Positions 11,557 through 25,901 of a DNA stretch of 64,000 nucleotides are shown here, one piece after another. The DNA is from Dicaeum eximium (Eukaryota; Chordata; Aves; Passeriformes; Dicaeidae), in NCBI GenBank assembly GCA_013396995.1, contig VWZP01010561.1:469767-533766 (forward strand), written 5' to 3'. The notes beneath the pieces are model-generated. The model did not search any database. It saw only the letters and a program-made list of their open reading frames with translations, and had not been told where the DNA came from. The translations under genes were made by a program, and so were the position numbers. The first letter of the stretch is position 1; each line of letters opens with the position of its first letter.

Positions 11557-14500
11557 GATTTGCTTCCAAACTTGCACTGACTGGGTTACTGCCCATCAGA
11601 CTGACTCCATGTTTCTGCCTCCTGTCTTCTCATGTACAGGCTGTAGAGTGGAACAAGAGCCCCCAGGAATCAGTAGGCCTGCAAAGAGGACAAGAGTGTA
11701 TTAGAGGCCAGGCCACTGGGATTCCAGGCAGGCACAACAGGGAACCATAGTCAGCAACAAAAAGGAAACCGGGAAATGCCTGTGACCTCTATTACAGCTC
11801 AGAGCACCTTCAGTCTCAGTAATGCTGCATTACTGACCAGTGACGTGAGCATGAGTGTCTGGATAAATACTGATTAAAATAAAATACAAACCATCTGAGC
11901 CCGGTCTTTTGTGTCATCACCACTCAGAAAGCTGGACTGGATCCCTTACCCCATTGCTGTCAGACACAGCTCCATCATCAAACTGTACCTGATGTAAAAG
12001 TGGATGAATCCCACATTTAAGAACAGCATCAGTTTGCATTGGTGTGTTGAGGAGACCTCCTTGTCATTCCAGGAAGTAGCAATTACTACTCTCATGAGAA
12101 CAACCTCAACAATTTTACAGAAAATGTCAAAGGAGAGTGAATAAATTAAGAAAGGACATTTTAAATTCTGGTCTGTAAAAACCTGAGCCAAAAGCCACCC
12201 AAGACAGCAGGAAAAGCTGGTGCAGAACCTCTGCTGGTGCAGCTACACAGCTAATGTCTGTACTCTAGATGCAGCCTGCAGACAAGAGAGGTTCAAGGGA
12301 CTAATTTGGAGATTGCTGTGTTGTTATCTGTGATATCAGCAAGCTACAGATACAGATGGATTTTGAAACAGCGTTTTCCTACCGCAGTGGTAGTCAGTTG
12401 ACAACAGCAGTTTTTTCCAGGAAACTTTAAGAGAGTTCAGGAGAAAATAGGACTGTCCTTACATTGATCTATTTGCAACACATGTCCCACAGCTTTTTTA
12501 GCATCTCCTCCCACTATAGATCTTACTTATTCATGTATCCAGCCTCACTTCACTGCATCTCAGATTCCTATGAAGTCTTTTGCATCTTTTTAACTTTCAT
12601 AATTCTAAAAACAGCTTTCAGGAAAAATCAGGTTTTGGTCTGCTCACAAGGACCTTCCTACATGAAGTAAGATTTTTAAAGTACTTAAAGTCCTGCAAAT
12701 TTTATTTAAATAAAATGTTGAGCCACCCAGAATGAGTTCGGAGGTGGTCAGTTTCTGCTGTGATCTACTACTCTGCACAATGGTTGAGATAGATTGAGAC
12801 AGGAAGGACAAGTTCTTACTGCACCAGCTAGAGCAGCAGAGAGGCTTCAGGGCACATTTGAAGGGAGGGAGGGAAGGAAGGAAATTATGAGGGAGGAGCA
12901 CTGTTTTTTGAGATGGGAGGAGGATAATAAACTCTCATCTCCTTTAGCAGAGAAACACAGGACCAGATGGAACATCATAAGTTAATGTGTTTAAGTGCCC
13001 TGCTAAGGCATTCCTACTAACCTCAAGGTTATTCTATTCATGGCCAATTTATGTTCATTTGTTCATTGGGCAAGACTGGGAAGATGCATTGCCCCTCCCT
13101 TATTTAAAACTTAGTGATTGCGTGATGATAATAAAGGCAGAAAAAGATGTTTCATTCTTATTTAAGCAACCCTTTTATCTAATTAAATCCAGTTCATGTG
13201 CTTTCCATCTTACCTCCCCAAAAATCTTTAGACAAAACCAACATAGTCAAGACCTTTTTTTCACTTTCATTTTGTCAAAAATGTTGATTTGAAACAAAAA
13301 TAGAATTTCCTTCAAATGTCACCGAAAGTTAAAAATAGGAAGGTATCAGAAAAGCCTTTTATTATGCAATCATAACAGTACCACATCACTGTTGAGCACC
13401 ACAATTAAAATGATCCATTGTGACAGTGATGTGATGCATCTCTGCATTTGGTCTTTCAGGAAGCAGAAAAAGAAACAGTGCAATTTTTGTTCTGTCTATC
13501 AATTAATTTTTCGAATAGGGTACTCATATACTTTGAGATGCTAAAGTATTCTTTCCTTTAGGTGTTGTGATATTTTTTAAACATATTTTTGGGATGTTAA
13601 AGTAACATTATTGCATAGCCACGAAATCTGCTAAGATAAGAAAAGGAAAACTAAGACTCTAGGATACATACTACTTGTAGCTGGATCCAAGAGCCACAGT
13701 TAGTTTGGAAGACTGTGGCCAGGATAGTTATGTTGCCTTTTGCGATTTAGGTAAGAGTTGCAGGTGTGAAATTACTTTTGATATTTAGATAATTAAATTA
13801 ATTTAGGAGACAAATTCGTGCTGACATTTATAAATGTGGATGCTGCTACAGTTCAGCATGAAAATGAAATGTGAAAACCCCTTAAAGGTGAAGCATTTAA
13901 AAAGGTATTTCTGAACTATATTAATACTGTGGTTTTTTTACAATGAAGGGCTATCAGAAGAGAACTGTTTTCCTCAAAAAACAATCCTGTTTCATAATGC
14001 AGAAATGATTGCAAGGGTCCACAGTCTACTACAATTTAAGTAAGTTAATCTTAATTTAGAATCAGCTTTAATAATATATTAATGAATACTTTGTTCCTTT
14101 ATTCTATGTGAATTAAGATCAAGGAAAATTGCAAGCTTAAAGGAATTTTTAGATGCATTTATTAAGTAGATAAAAGGAAAAATATCTACCATTGCACCAA
14201 ATCTTGAATATGCAAGGAATTACACTAATAAATACAAACCTAAGTTTAAGCCCTTAGAGGTATTTGAAGTACTGTGTTAAAAACTGGGGAGACCACTGTG
14301 GCCAGACTCCAAGACCATGCTCTTGAAGCCCTCTCCAAGCTGACTTGGACACGGAATCATCTTTTTGTGGTATGAATGTTACATACTCCAAAACATTTGG
14401 TCAGTACTTCTTTGCAGAGAGGGCTTTGAAAAACTGCAGCTTCTTTTCTAATAGTCCTTTCTGCCAACACAGATGACACAAACTTGCATTCGACAAGATC

Positions 14501-15039
14501 AAGGTGTCTACCTCAGGATGACACGAATGGAAAAACTGGTGTAGGCAAAAATTAACCTCAAGGGGTAAGAGTTTAATTACTGCTTAAGGAACACAGCAGT
14601 TTGCAGAAGAACATGCTACCAATGTGCTTCATGAATCAACACTGAGTGGAGAGTATATAATAATGACATTTAACTCAGAAAGAAGGTAACAGGGGTAAAA
14701 AAAAAAACAAAAAAAAACCCCAAACCAACAAAAAACCCATAGCTATCTATAGTAAGAGAGACAAGGAGCGAGGAGGAATGACTTGTTTGCCAGGACAGAG
14801 TAGGCTACTTTGTATCATTACATCTGAAATGGAACATTTAGAGAAAAAAAAAAGAAATTCCTGATGTTAATTGTAGAGGTAGGAATAACTGGAATATGAG
14901 ACAGTATAAAGGCTGTTTGCAGAAGGTGTACGACTGGAAACATGCAAAAATTGACTGAAGAATTAACTGAAACCATTAGAATTTTCAGTTTTTCTACCAC
15001 TGAGACTGTAACACCATGACCTGGACAGAAAAGTGCTGC
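11557..15039. other. Gene-free AT-rich DNA
   Basis: No exon recognised. Holds a purine patch of GGGA/GGAA units (about 12860-12885), an inverted repeat at 13382-13433 and an A-rich run at 14697-14738. Confidence 0.65.
13382..13433. repeat. Perfect 11-base inverted repeat, 30-base loop
   Basis: CACATCACTGT (13382-13392) and ACAGTGATGTG (13423-13433) are exact reverse complements. Confidence 0.85.
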
Positions 15040-16015
15040 ACAAGACATGTCATCCTGCTGAAGTCAAAGCTGACATTGCCCATTGCTCCTTCCTCATTCA
15101 TAGATCTAGTAATTTCATTATAACATGAATCAAGTTGGTCAAGCATATCACCCTTGAGAAATCCACACTGTCTGTTCTCAGTGACCTTCTTCTCATTCAT
15201 GTGGTGAGGACTGGCTTCCAAGGGGACTTGAGCCATAATTTCCAAAAGATGGAAGCAAGGCTGACCCATCTGGTCCCATGTATTTTTATGGGTTGAGATT
15301 TCTCAAGTGAACTCTCAACTGGCCATCCAGCACTATCTCTCCTATTCGAACATGTCTCTGGGCACAAAGCTTGGTAAATGCTGATAAAGACAGAGGCGTT
15401 TTTAAATCTTCTGCCACTAATTTACCCAGCACTTTCAGACATGGGCCATTTTAATCGATTGTTCTTTTTGCTGCTAAACTAGCAGTAAGCATGCCCTTGA
15501 TGTTTATTGTCTGTTTCAGCTCTAGCTGAAATTTTGCTTCTCTACTGCCACACCTGCCCTCCGGGGCAGCCTGTATATTCTTTCTTTGTAGTCTGCTTCT
15601 GCCTCTTACATACATCCTTTTCGCCTTGGAACTGAGTCACATGTTCTCTATTTTGTCAAGCTGTGATATGTGTACTCATTTTCCCAAATCCTGGCATGGA
15701 CAATGTTTTGCTCCTTATGAGTAATAACTTGAGCTCTTTTGCTTTTCACTGATGCTTTCTACAGGATCTCACCCACCAGCTCCCCATAAATAAGCCAAAG
15801 TCTTCTCTACGGAAGTTGAGTCTCTGCCTTGTTCTTTGCCTACCTCACTCCACTTAGGATCTTCAACATTACTGCTCTGTGGTCACTGGGGACAAAGCTA
15901 CCACTGACCCCATCAAGAAACTGCATCATCTCAGATAATGGTATTCAAAGGGCTGAGATACTCAGTCCTACAACACCGGTAGCAAAGATCACTCCTGTAA
16001 GGCTGAAGTCCCAGG
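15040..16015 (-). mobile_element. CR1 LINE ORF2 fragment (endonuclease to reverse transcriptase), antisense
   Basis: On the minus strand, bases near 15890 read GSFVPSDHRAVMLKILS, equivalent to the CR1 endonuclease block GSLGCSDHEMVEFRIL with its catalytic-type SDH motif. Toward 15269-14994 an uninterrupted frame reads HHMNEKKVTENRQCGFLKG then VSFDFSRMT, matching the reverse-transcriptase segment HMENKEVI-NSQHGFTKG...VYLDFSKAF. Order and spacing agree with a single old insertion, shortened in between. Not functional; the two motifs sit in different frames. Confidence 0.75.
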
Positions 16016-19000
16016 GCTCAGAATACTTGCAGAGGAAGGTTCACTATGCAGCAGAAAATGTGTTCATTTTCTTTTCCTTCCTAAAAAAATGGAAGAAATA
16101 GCAAAGGCTGTACAGCGTGTTTGTATGGATTTCATTATTTAGGGGAATTTATATCAGCTCTTGCAAGATAGAGTTATCAATTCTGACATGTCACATAAAT
16201 ATATTTATTCTTGATAGAACAGGGCACTGGAGGATTTGAAGCCATGCTCTTTTCCACTTCCCTTTAAATACCCAGCAATGACAACTGTACCAGTCTCCCA
16301 TGAATTCACTGGCAGCTGTTTATTTCTTTATGCCTCACTGTCTTTCTACACCCTGTTGTCTCTTAAATTGTAAGCTCTTTGTGGTAGGAAAGCTCTTTGT
16401 TCATTGTTTTGTGATGGGTCTTTCAGCACCCAGAACAACAAGGAATGAGGTTCCTAAGTTTTACTATAATACTAAGCAATGCATGTTCATAATTTTTTCT
16501 ATTTTTATACCTTTATAGGTGACATTTTAGACCCTTTTTATCCAGCTCAGCTAGACTCCAGAAGCTGCTCCATTCATATCTTCACAAAGATAGTGGTTTC
16601 AGCCACAGTAAGCAGACAATTGATCCAAATAATCTTCTTTAAATATGTGTAATGCCCAATATGTCATTTACAGACATAATCAGCTTTCTGAAGAGACACA
16701 GAGGCACAAAAAGATGCCCATGTTACAGGCTGCTTTTGCCAGAGAAAGTAAACTGATCTTTGTTATACTGAATGGTTTTGTTCAAAAACAACAGAAAAAC
16801 AAATGAGAAAAAACATGGTGCTGCTCTTCATGATAGCTGAAGACAGTACTTATTAATTTCCACTGAAGAATTGACATACTTGTACTTCAGTTTTTACAGT
16901 AGGTGCTTGGACTCAGAGAAAGGTTACTTTCCATTTTTGAAAACTTTGGAACACCAGAATACCAGTGTTTCACCATGCCTTCAGTGATACATAGTCATGT
17001 AGAAAAAAAATCTCACCTTTAAAAAAAATAAACACTCTCCACAAGCATAGATGTACAATTTCCTGGATGATGAAGAGAGTACAAAGAGTATGTCTCTAAA
17101 GGCCTCAGTTCCTCTTTTCACAGGTTTTCACAAAATGTTTCTTTTACAATTATTTGGTAAGTTGAGTTCCTTCCAAAGTTTGGCAAGTGCTACCTAAAAT
17201 GCCACTACATATAGAAGAGAAGCAACAAAATAATTCTTGCTTCTGGAGATGAGACTACTCAAGTCACCAGAGAAGTGGTCCAACAGTACTGACAGTCCCT
17301 CTCATCCTAAATGCTTCAGTGTTTAAGAAAACAGCTACAAAAAGTCTACAGCTATGTAATCTATTCAAGCATAATCAAAATAGCTCAGGATTACAAGAAC
17401 ACTGATGAATGACTCTATGTTCTCATCTGTATGCCAGACCCGTTTTGTTGTAGGGGTGCTTTGATGGAACATCTCTTTGTTCCAGCAGTAACTGTTCTGA
17501 GCAAGATTTGAATAAATTAGTCTCTCCTTTCACCTATGTGAATAAATTTGCCAACACTTTTAAGCATCTGCAAATAAGTAATAAGAAAAATGACCTTTCA
17601 TGAAGTCTGACTTGCATAATATTTTATACTTCGTGTGCATTTTTCTTGAGAGAATCTCTAATGCTCTGAAATCTGGATGTATTCCACATCCACATTTGAC
17701 TCTGTCAAAATTTAAACAATTTAGTCCCATATTAAATATATCTGTAATAAACTCCTGAAGAAAATTCACCACATTTACCTTACACCATGACATTCTATCA
17801 AAGATCTAAGAACTAAGAAACAAGCATTATATCTGAAAGGCAGCTATAATGCTCTTATAGCTTGCACATGCAAAATATTTAAGGTGTGCCTCTCAGAATT
17901 TATTTACATAATTTAGTATTTTGTTCCCAGGTCTGCTAGTTTTTCTGAGATGCTCATAGAAAACACTTTAGACATGACTTCTTTTTAATGCATGTGAAAA
18001 ATAAATATCTAGATAACTGGAGTTCATTTTTAGATTATTCTGCAAACAGCAAAGGATTCTTTTGCATCATCTAACAAGGCTGGCTTTTCGTGTTTGTTTT
18101 GCACTACAAATAGAGTCCCTCACATCTCCACTACCTTGTAGTACTCGAGCTATTTCAGCTGAGGACTCACAAGGGGAAAGAGACTAATGGACCAACAATT
18201 TTCTACCTCACCCCATTAGTTCTGGCTGTACCAGGACTTCATGTGAGACAGAAGACTGTGCTGCCTTTTCACAACCAAGATCAAGTCCCTTAGAGTGATA
18301 AAATCCACCAGTAGTGACAAGTCTATTTATAGGAGTGATCAGAGGCTCTGGCTGTACAGAGTGGCATTTCCGTATGAGCAGCTTCTGTGAGATGGTCACC
18401 AAAATTGGTAAAGCCAGTGTTTTTCCTACACCTACTAGTACTGCAACTGTTCCCATAACACTAACAAGTAATTGATGCTGTTTACAAGAGTACTGATTAC
18501 AGGTTTGTAGGGTAAGTGCCAAAGGTATGGAAATAGAAGCAAAGGAAAACCTAGTGCATGTCATTCTAAATGAGAACATGTAACATAAAATTCACACAGC
18601 TTCAGAAGATCCAGGTGTCCACCTAGTGTTCCTCCAAAGCATTAATTTCTGGGACAGTCTCCAAAGAGCTCACAGAGCTTTAATCACATTGCAAATTCAT
18701 ATGTAGCCTGAACATCTGAACTAGGCTTAAATAAAACCCATTCAATAAAGTGCTGCACCCCTGTTTTCAGCAAAAAGATATTCAAATATCATTGTGTCAA
18801 AACAGCAAGGCAGCTACAACTCCAGCTAAGAATAAATTTCTAGGAAGTGACAAATTCCACGTGAAGCAACAACATGGAGACAGAATGTTTCTTTTGTCAG
18901 ACAAGAAACAAAAGCTTCAAGGAACAAAGGAATCATGAAGGATTAATTACTTCCCTGATACTGTCTTCCCAAAGTGGGCACTTCAGCAAATCAGCAGTAC

Positions 19001-20794
19001 TTATGATGACATCTACCAAGAAAAATGTAATACCACCTTTCAGAATTATTCATTTTCACAGAGTATGTTTACTGAATCATTCTTTGTTTACTCATGAGAT
19101 TGTGGCTAGGAAACCTAATACTTTTAATGTTTCTTCTTGCTATAGTGCCCATCATGACCATATGAGTAGAGTTCCTCTAATAAAAGGAATTGGTTGCTGC
19201 AAGTGTAATTACTGAGAGGGCCAGACAAGCTGAACTATCCAGGATATGTGTTTGTCTACAATGTGCATACAATAACTTTGTCAGCCAGACATCCAGTTGC
19301 CTATGTGCATCAAAATAAAAGATTTTGGTTCAGACTGTATTTCAAAGCCCTTTTGAAAGTCCTTTCTTAGTCCAGGTGGTAAATAATGTTTCTCAGACTT
19401 TAGGGCTTTTAAAATAGTTTAGTTTTATAAGGGGATAAGCATTACAGAATTGCTGACACCAGAATACTTGTACATAGATATTTGGATAAACAGAAGGCAA
19501 CTGGCTAATTATTCCCAACTCTTGAAAGTGACAGAGGTTTGGGATTCAAAGAGATCAAGAGGCTGTTGGGGTCTTGATCAAAATACTCAAGAACAACTGG
19601 ATGGATCCAGCAAGAAGTGATCAGGCAGTTGTCAGCCTGTGAAACAAGTCCTGCCATTTTTATTTGGAGCAAGGAGAAGACAGCTTCCAGATCTGCCTAG
19701 GAAGAAAAGAAAAATGTCATAGTAAAACACCTACTAGAACTTCGCAAGGCTTTGGACTTTATCTGAAAGAAAAGGGTGCAGGGCTGTCAGAAAATAATGT
19801 TATCCTCAAACAAGACAGATTTGTTTGGACCATGTTAAGTATTGCTCTAATGTCCTTTTTATTGCTTCAAGAACTGCTCTCCTCCTCCCATAGTAGGCTC
19901 CGTTTCTACAGACTGTGATTAAACACTCAGAATGAAGCAGCCCCAGGAAAAGGAGCAGCAAATAATGCAAGTTGTGCTAAATCCAGCCCCTGGCCAGGTT
20001 GGTATTATTGCTGGCCTAAGTTTGAGCCAAAGAACAAATATTGTTAATAGTAACTTGTAGAGTTTGTGGGGAGGTCATTGGCAAGTCAAAACAGTGCAAA
20101 AACCTAGAACTGATGTGGTAATCCATACATGCTGGGACACAGCAATAAAATCTGCTGACAGGTACAACAGAGACTTACGAAAGTGCTTGTTTTAAGAACA
20201 CATCTGCAGATCACAATATGATAGATGAATACTTTTTTGCAGAGCTACATCAATAAACTGCATTTCATTAAATGCTTGACCAAAAAGGACAATTAAGAAG
20301 ATATTACAAGCATAAGGATGACAAAGGTATCTGCAACACTTCTATAGTACTTAAGGCTGTTCCTGTGCTTTATGGTAGCCAAAGAGCACTGTGAGGAAGC
20401 CTAACTCCTCTAATTATCTATGAAAGAGAGATGTATGCCTGTTAATTTGCTCTCAGTGGTATAAAAAAACCCAGTCACTTCTGAAGACATCAAGAGGAGT
20501 ATAAGAATGAAATCCCATATAGAACACCAGAAAAGGATGGAGCAAGGGAAAAACTAAACCAGAGTTTAATCAGAAAGTGTGCTTGCTTGTAATCAATACT
20601 TGCAAAGCAGTGACCAGCCTTTGCCGCATTCCTGTTTACAAATTTCATCAGTAGTGCAAGGGAAAAATGAAAACACTCTAGTGTTGGCAAGCATGTGAAC
20701 TTTTCAGCAGACCTCTTCTGGGCTTAAGCAAATCTGGAGTTCCCTCAGTTTTGCCTCATAATTTGCAGGAATTCTCATGGCATCTATATTTTTG
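16016..20794. other. Gene-free AT-rich DNA
   Basis: No exon, RNA gene or element recognised. A minus-strand frame of 123 codons at 18208-18579 has hydrophobic stretches but no family resemblance, no splice context and no codon signal I would trust. Confidence 0.65.
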
Positions 20795-21045
20795 GGTCAC
20801 AGAATAGTTTAGGTTGGAAGGGGCCTTGCAGATCATCTTGTTCCAACCCCCCCTACAATGGGCAGGGACGCCTCCCACTAGGCCAGGCTGCTCAGAGCCC
20901 CTCCAGCCTGGCCTTGAATACTTCCAGGGATGGGGCATCCATAGCTTCTCTAAGTAACCTGTTACAGTGCCTCAGCACCCTGATAGTAAAGAATTTCTTC
21001 CTAATGTGTAATCTCAATGCAGCCTTTTTTAGTCTGAATCCATTT
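20795..21045 (-). mobile_element. CR1 LINE 3' region, antisense
   Basis: Read on the + strand: TCACAGAATAGTTTAGGTTG then GAAGGGGCCTTGCAGATCAT, the reverse complement of the CR1 3' end, followed by the standard order 'CTCAGAGCCCCTCCAGCCTG', 'GGGATGGGGCATCCATAGCT' and 'GTAAAGAATTTCTTCCTAAT'. Its 3' terminus is at the low-coordinate side. Good preservation suggests a moderately young copy. Confidence 0.9.
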
Positions 21046-24000
21046 CACTACAAGTGCAACAACTGATATAAGTGAAAGCAATTCTTCTGCTCCAGAAATT
21101 TTCCAGTTCAATCCAGACAGCTCCTGCCCTGCAAAAGCTATCTGTATCAGCTTGCACCCTATGCAAAAGTAAAGCTGGACTTGTGTCATTTCTGCAGTAC
21201 TGGCCCATGATAACAGTCTCAGACAAATGGCTGGGTTGCAATAAATTACCTAGAACATAGAGCTGTATTAGCTATAAACTAACACTGTTCAAATAAACAG
21301 TGAATTAAAGGGTGTTAAAAATCATTTTAAGGTTGACTGGTGGAAAGAAAATTAGTAGGTTGTCTCAACTTTACATTTAATTCTTCATAATTAACTTAAA
21401 GTACACCTAATGGCCTTACTCCAAGAAGACAGATACATGTTTATTTATAAAACAATGGGTATGTGTTATATTTGATATTACGAATAAACATCAATGCTGC
21501 TATGTTCCAGGTTACCAAAGACTACTAAACCCTGGATGTAGAGTTAAGCATCATTAGAATTTATGCTTGAAATGTGACCGATTGCTAACATTTCTGATCT
21601 TACTTCATTTACTTACTCGGATTGCACTGCACCTTGTGATCTGAAAACTGTTCTATAGGAAAGTAAGCATCTACAACACTCTCGTTTACCTGTGCTCAGC
21701 CTAATTCTTTGACAGAGCAGGAAGCCTTTGATTAGGTTTGTTTCATTTAGGTTTTATACTGTATTTAATTATCTGTGATCCAGTACAAAGGATGCCGCCT
21801 TAACGTTTTCCTTGTCCTCGTTTTCCAGTGCTTTGCCACGAGGAGGAGCTGTAGGGAGCCTTGTAACGAGATAAAAAACGCCTGGGAAATTTATCTTTGA
21901 ACGCACCTGCAGCAAGCATTTGCTCCAGACTCGGCCACTGCTGATACAAGTGTTTCAGACAGCTGCTTACAACAACTCTTACGATCAGAATAAAGGCTGC
22001 ACTAGACTCTTGTCCTTTGCAATTATCCAATGTGATTTCTAGTAAAAAAACAAGCAAAAAACCCCCAACAGCAACAACAACAAAAAAAAAGCAACCAAAA
22101 AAAAAACCACACCCACAAAACAATTTTAGGTTATTAATAAATTGATTTAGCTATTTTTTTGTAGCTTTTACTCTTTCTCCCAAATGCAGGATGAATGAAA
22201 CTAACTGTTATTGCCGGGATTCATGCATAGTCACATGGGTGTGCATGCAAAGGTCCCTTCTGTGTAGGAGGTGGGATATTTTTCCAAGTAGGAAAGTCAA
22301 CCAGAAGCTGAAATCTATATTTGAACTGGCTGAGTTCTTTCCAGGGAAGAAGGATAAAATGAATTAGCATATATTACACTCCAGTGTCTTCTAAAAATTT
22401 AGTGTACACATTATTTATAAATCCCAGGGGAGAAATTAGTAAAGAATTTCATTTGAAGCCTATAGAATTTTACGTTATTTCCTGCTCAGTTTTACAGCAC
22501 CTTTACTATTTAGTTATAGAGATGTAAAACACCAATAGCATACTGTGAATGTGCTCTTCAAAGCAATAGCCATGACAAATATTTTACAAGCCAACCATGC
22601 TCTGAAATGTTTTAACTTTTATTCGTAACCCAGATTAATGGCACATTTCTTTATGAAGCAGAAAACGATGGTAAAATTACCACAATTTTTTCACCTGTTA
22701 ACAGGAGATATATATATATAATATAAAATCATGCCACTATATCCTTCTTATTTTCATTCTATTTGTGTGTTTCATCATTTAGCCTTCTCTTTCATAGAAT
22801 GAGACACTTCAGTCATTTCCTGATATCTCTTCTCTCCCTACCTTTTCTATCATTCCATTTTTTCCAATGTATGAGCAGTAGAAACCATCTCACTCTTCAT
22901 GTGTGTTCATCCTTTTGCTTCTCTGCTGCCTGCTGCTGTCTTCCAGCATGACAACTGGTGCCAGTGACTGGTATGATCTGGACACCTACTTGCTAGGAAT
23001 TAGAAATTAGTTTGGTACAATTTCATTGCATGTCTCTTTAAGATTGCATTTAACTGGAAAAGAAATTCCTATTTCCCAACTTAACATGTTCAAAAATATC
23101 ATCCCAGCATATTCAGTCATAGATAAAATTTTATTTTAATTGCAAGAACTTTACAATTTTGCTTCCAGTGATATAATAGTTAGGATAATTTGGAGCACTG
23201 AGGTGTTATACTAACAGCTTTCATCATTGAAAGCAGTGAATCACTGTCATTGCTGAGGGTCTCTAGGCCATCATAGGAATTGGAGCCATACATAAAAAAG
23301 CTGTTGTCATGGCCATAACTGCATACATCAGATACCCTCTCCATAAAATCACACTCTATTTCCTTTGTGTACTGCCAAAACAGATCCAAAAGCAACAACA
23401 GACATATTTAGAGTCTTCAAAGATAAACCAGCTCAAATCTTCTGTGAGGAAAACTTCAGCTCTGCATCTTCCAAGTACTTAATATTTTAATGTTAAGGGA
23501 AATATCTGCAAAGCACTCTGCACACATGACTAAAAGCACTGGACAATTAAAGGTTATTCATTGCATACTGGAGGAAGAGGACCATTAAATTCTCCTCGAC
23601 TGAGCATTTCCACCACAACAGAGAGAATAAAATTCCATCAACCTACTGCAGCAAAACAAAATTCTTTGTCAGGCACAGTTTGCCCCTTTAAGCATAAGGC
23701 AACACTTGTGGCTCATAGGGGTTATAGCACTGTTGAGATGCAGATTAAGTGCATATGTGCAGGAAGGAGGCATCATGTTTTACAACAAACTTTACCTTGT
23801 TCCAGAAACTATTTTACTTATTGGTACAAAATGGGTGCCGTCAGACTGAAGGATGATAACAACTTCTACTCTCAGATATGCCAAATCCATTTTAAGCAGC
23901 TTGGGTTTCTTTTTTAAGCAGAAACAGTCCTGATTTTCATTTCAGCTACAATTCAAGACCATTTACTGGTTATGCTTAGGTTCTCTCCATGGGAATTATA

Positions 24001-25140
24001 GGGCCCCAGGACAGCCCCAGTTCATTCTGTAATCAAGCCAGAGCTCAAGTTCTCACTTCATTCATAATCATAAGATTCCTGATTTTCTTAGAAGTGATTC
24101 CATGCAACAGAATTGGAAAACGCCATGGTCTCCATTACAGTGACAACATTTAAAGGTTTTTTCTGTGAGTCTAATGGCTAGGGACTTCCATGAAAACAAA
24201 CACACTCTAAAATCTAATTGGAAAAAGGCATTTCTTCAAACACTCTCCTCTAGGAGATGCACCTCAGCTATGTGGTAACCTGCATTAGATAAATATTGAA
24301 TGAAATAATTTAAAGCAACTAGTAACAGAGGAACAAGTCTGAGGCTGGGTTGGTGGGGAGAGAGAGGGAGGCAGGAGAATAGAGACCGAGGGGGTAATTT
24401 GAGGAAATTAAATAAGAGGCAGAGAAGAAAAACTTACAGGAAGAAAAGAGATGATTTACTTAAGAAAAAACAAGGGACACTAGATTTTAAGTATCAGGAT
24501 TTCAAAATTTTGACAAAGTATAATACATAAGATTTTACTTAAATTAACTCTCAAGTTATAGGACTTCTTAAGGGGTATGTGAGGATGTGTGTGGGGTTGA
24601 TTTCCCTTAGGAAATTACTCCTATTATTCTAATGATTAATAGATTTCTTTATACGACCTGCCTACCAATCAATTTAAAACAAAAAATTATAACTTTAAAA
24701 CAAATTAAATAAATCAGTCAGGTTAGTTCACATCATTTCAAAGTAATATACTTTTAGTATCAAAGCATCTAGGTAGCAGGTTTACTTCCTTAACTTTATA
24801 AGATTTATATGATATAGAGGCATTTTGATCCAATTCACACAGACGTGGACAAAAATGCAGAGTCAGCTCTGTTTTAATTGCTATTGAGCACAAAACTGAT
24901 GTTATCACAGAATTATTACAGCTCAATACTTTAGCATATCTATTAAAATGAGAATGGATATAATATAAAAGTTTCTAGACTGAATTCATCTGACTTTTTA
25001 TCATCCAGTCACTCAATATCATGATGTCCTTCTGCACATCTTTGCCATTGGCATGTGTCATTCCTTATGTTCCTACTATTCCTACTCCTTCAAGAGTTGT
25101 TAGGCCAGTGGAAGAGGAAAGAGCAGTGCATTATATATAT
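21046..25140. other. Gene-free AT-rich DNA
   Basis: No exon recognised. An A-rich/CAA run occupies 22042-22107. A short stretch at about 21790-21960 has several CpG and a less AT-rich composition; its function is unknown. (AT)n of about 12 bases lies near 22709. Confidence 0.65.
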
Positions 25141-25756
25141 TGTCCTGGTTTCAACTGGGATAGAGTTGATTTTATTCCTTGGAACTGGCACAATGCTGTG
25201 GTTTGCATTGAGGTTGAGACAAATTTTTATAACACACTGATGTTTGTTGGTAAGTAGTGCTTACCCTAAGTTAAGCATTTTTCAGTTTCCCATGCTCTGC
25301 TAGGGAGGAGGTGCACAAGAAACTGGGAGGAAGCACGACCAGGACAGCTGACCTGAGGTGACCAAAGGGATATTCCATACTACAGACATCATGCTGAATG
25401 TATAAATTGGGGGGATTGTCCAGGAGAGGCAAATCGCTGCTTGGGGCTGGGTATTGGNNNNNNNNNNNNNNNNNNNNNNNNNNNNNNNNNNNNNNNNGTG
25501 GGGCGGGGGGTGGGGTGGGGTGTGTGTCAGCAAATGTATTCTGGTTCATGGGTTTAACCTCTCTTTTTGTTTTCTCCCTTATCATCATCCTCATCATAAG
25601 CATTATTATTAGCTTCAGTTATTAAGCTGTTCTTCCCTCAACCCAAGGGTTTTGCCTTTTTTCTAATTCTCCTTGCCTTCCCATCAGTTTCTCTGTGGGT
25701 GTGCTGAGTGAGAGGCTGTGTGTTACACAGTTGCCAGCTGGGGTTAAACGAAGACA
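25141..25756 (+). mobile_element. Endogenous retrovirus LTR (solo)
   Basis: It starts TGTCCTGGTTTCAACTGGGA and ends GCTGGGGTTAAACGAAGACA, so it has TG...CA ends. Between are blocks typical of a common songbird LTR: AACACACTGATGTTTG, CATGCTCTGCTAGGGAGGAG, GGACAGCTGACC, GGGATATTCCATACTA, a TATAAA at 25401-25406, the ATCATCATCCTCATCATAAG zone and CTCAACCCAAGGGTTTTGCC. A 40-N gap interrupts 25458-25497. No internal retroviral sequence is seen on either side and no clear target-site duplication could be found. Family assignment is from memory. Confidence 0.85.
25458..25497. other. Assembly gap of 40 N inside the LTR
   Basis: Forty consecutive N, next to a GGGGCGGGGGGTGGGGTGGGG run that is difficult to sequence. 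Confidence 0.99.
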
Positions 25757-25901
25757 TACTTACTGACCAAAACTGACCACAGTTTCAAAATTAAACTTAC
25801 GTAAAAGCAGAAACAATGCAAATAAGAATCACAAAGGGAAAAAAGTTATGTATTAGAGTAGCTTCCAAGAACATTATCAACACCCCACAAAATCTCTAGC
25901 N

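Noticed and set aside
18208..18579. Minus-strand open frame of 123 codons with hydrophobic segments
   Set aside because: No recognisable family, no exon-like borders and no supporting context; length is within chance for 64 kb of this composition.
25398..25625. Open frames crossing the N gap
   Set aside because: The LTR and 40 undetermined bases create an artificial frame.
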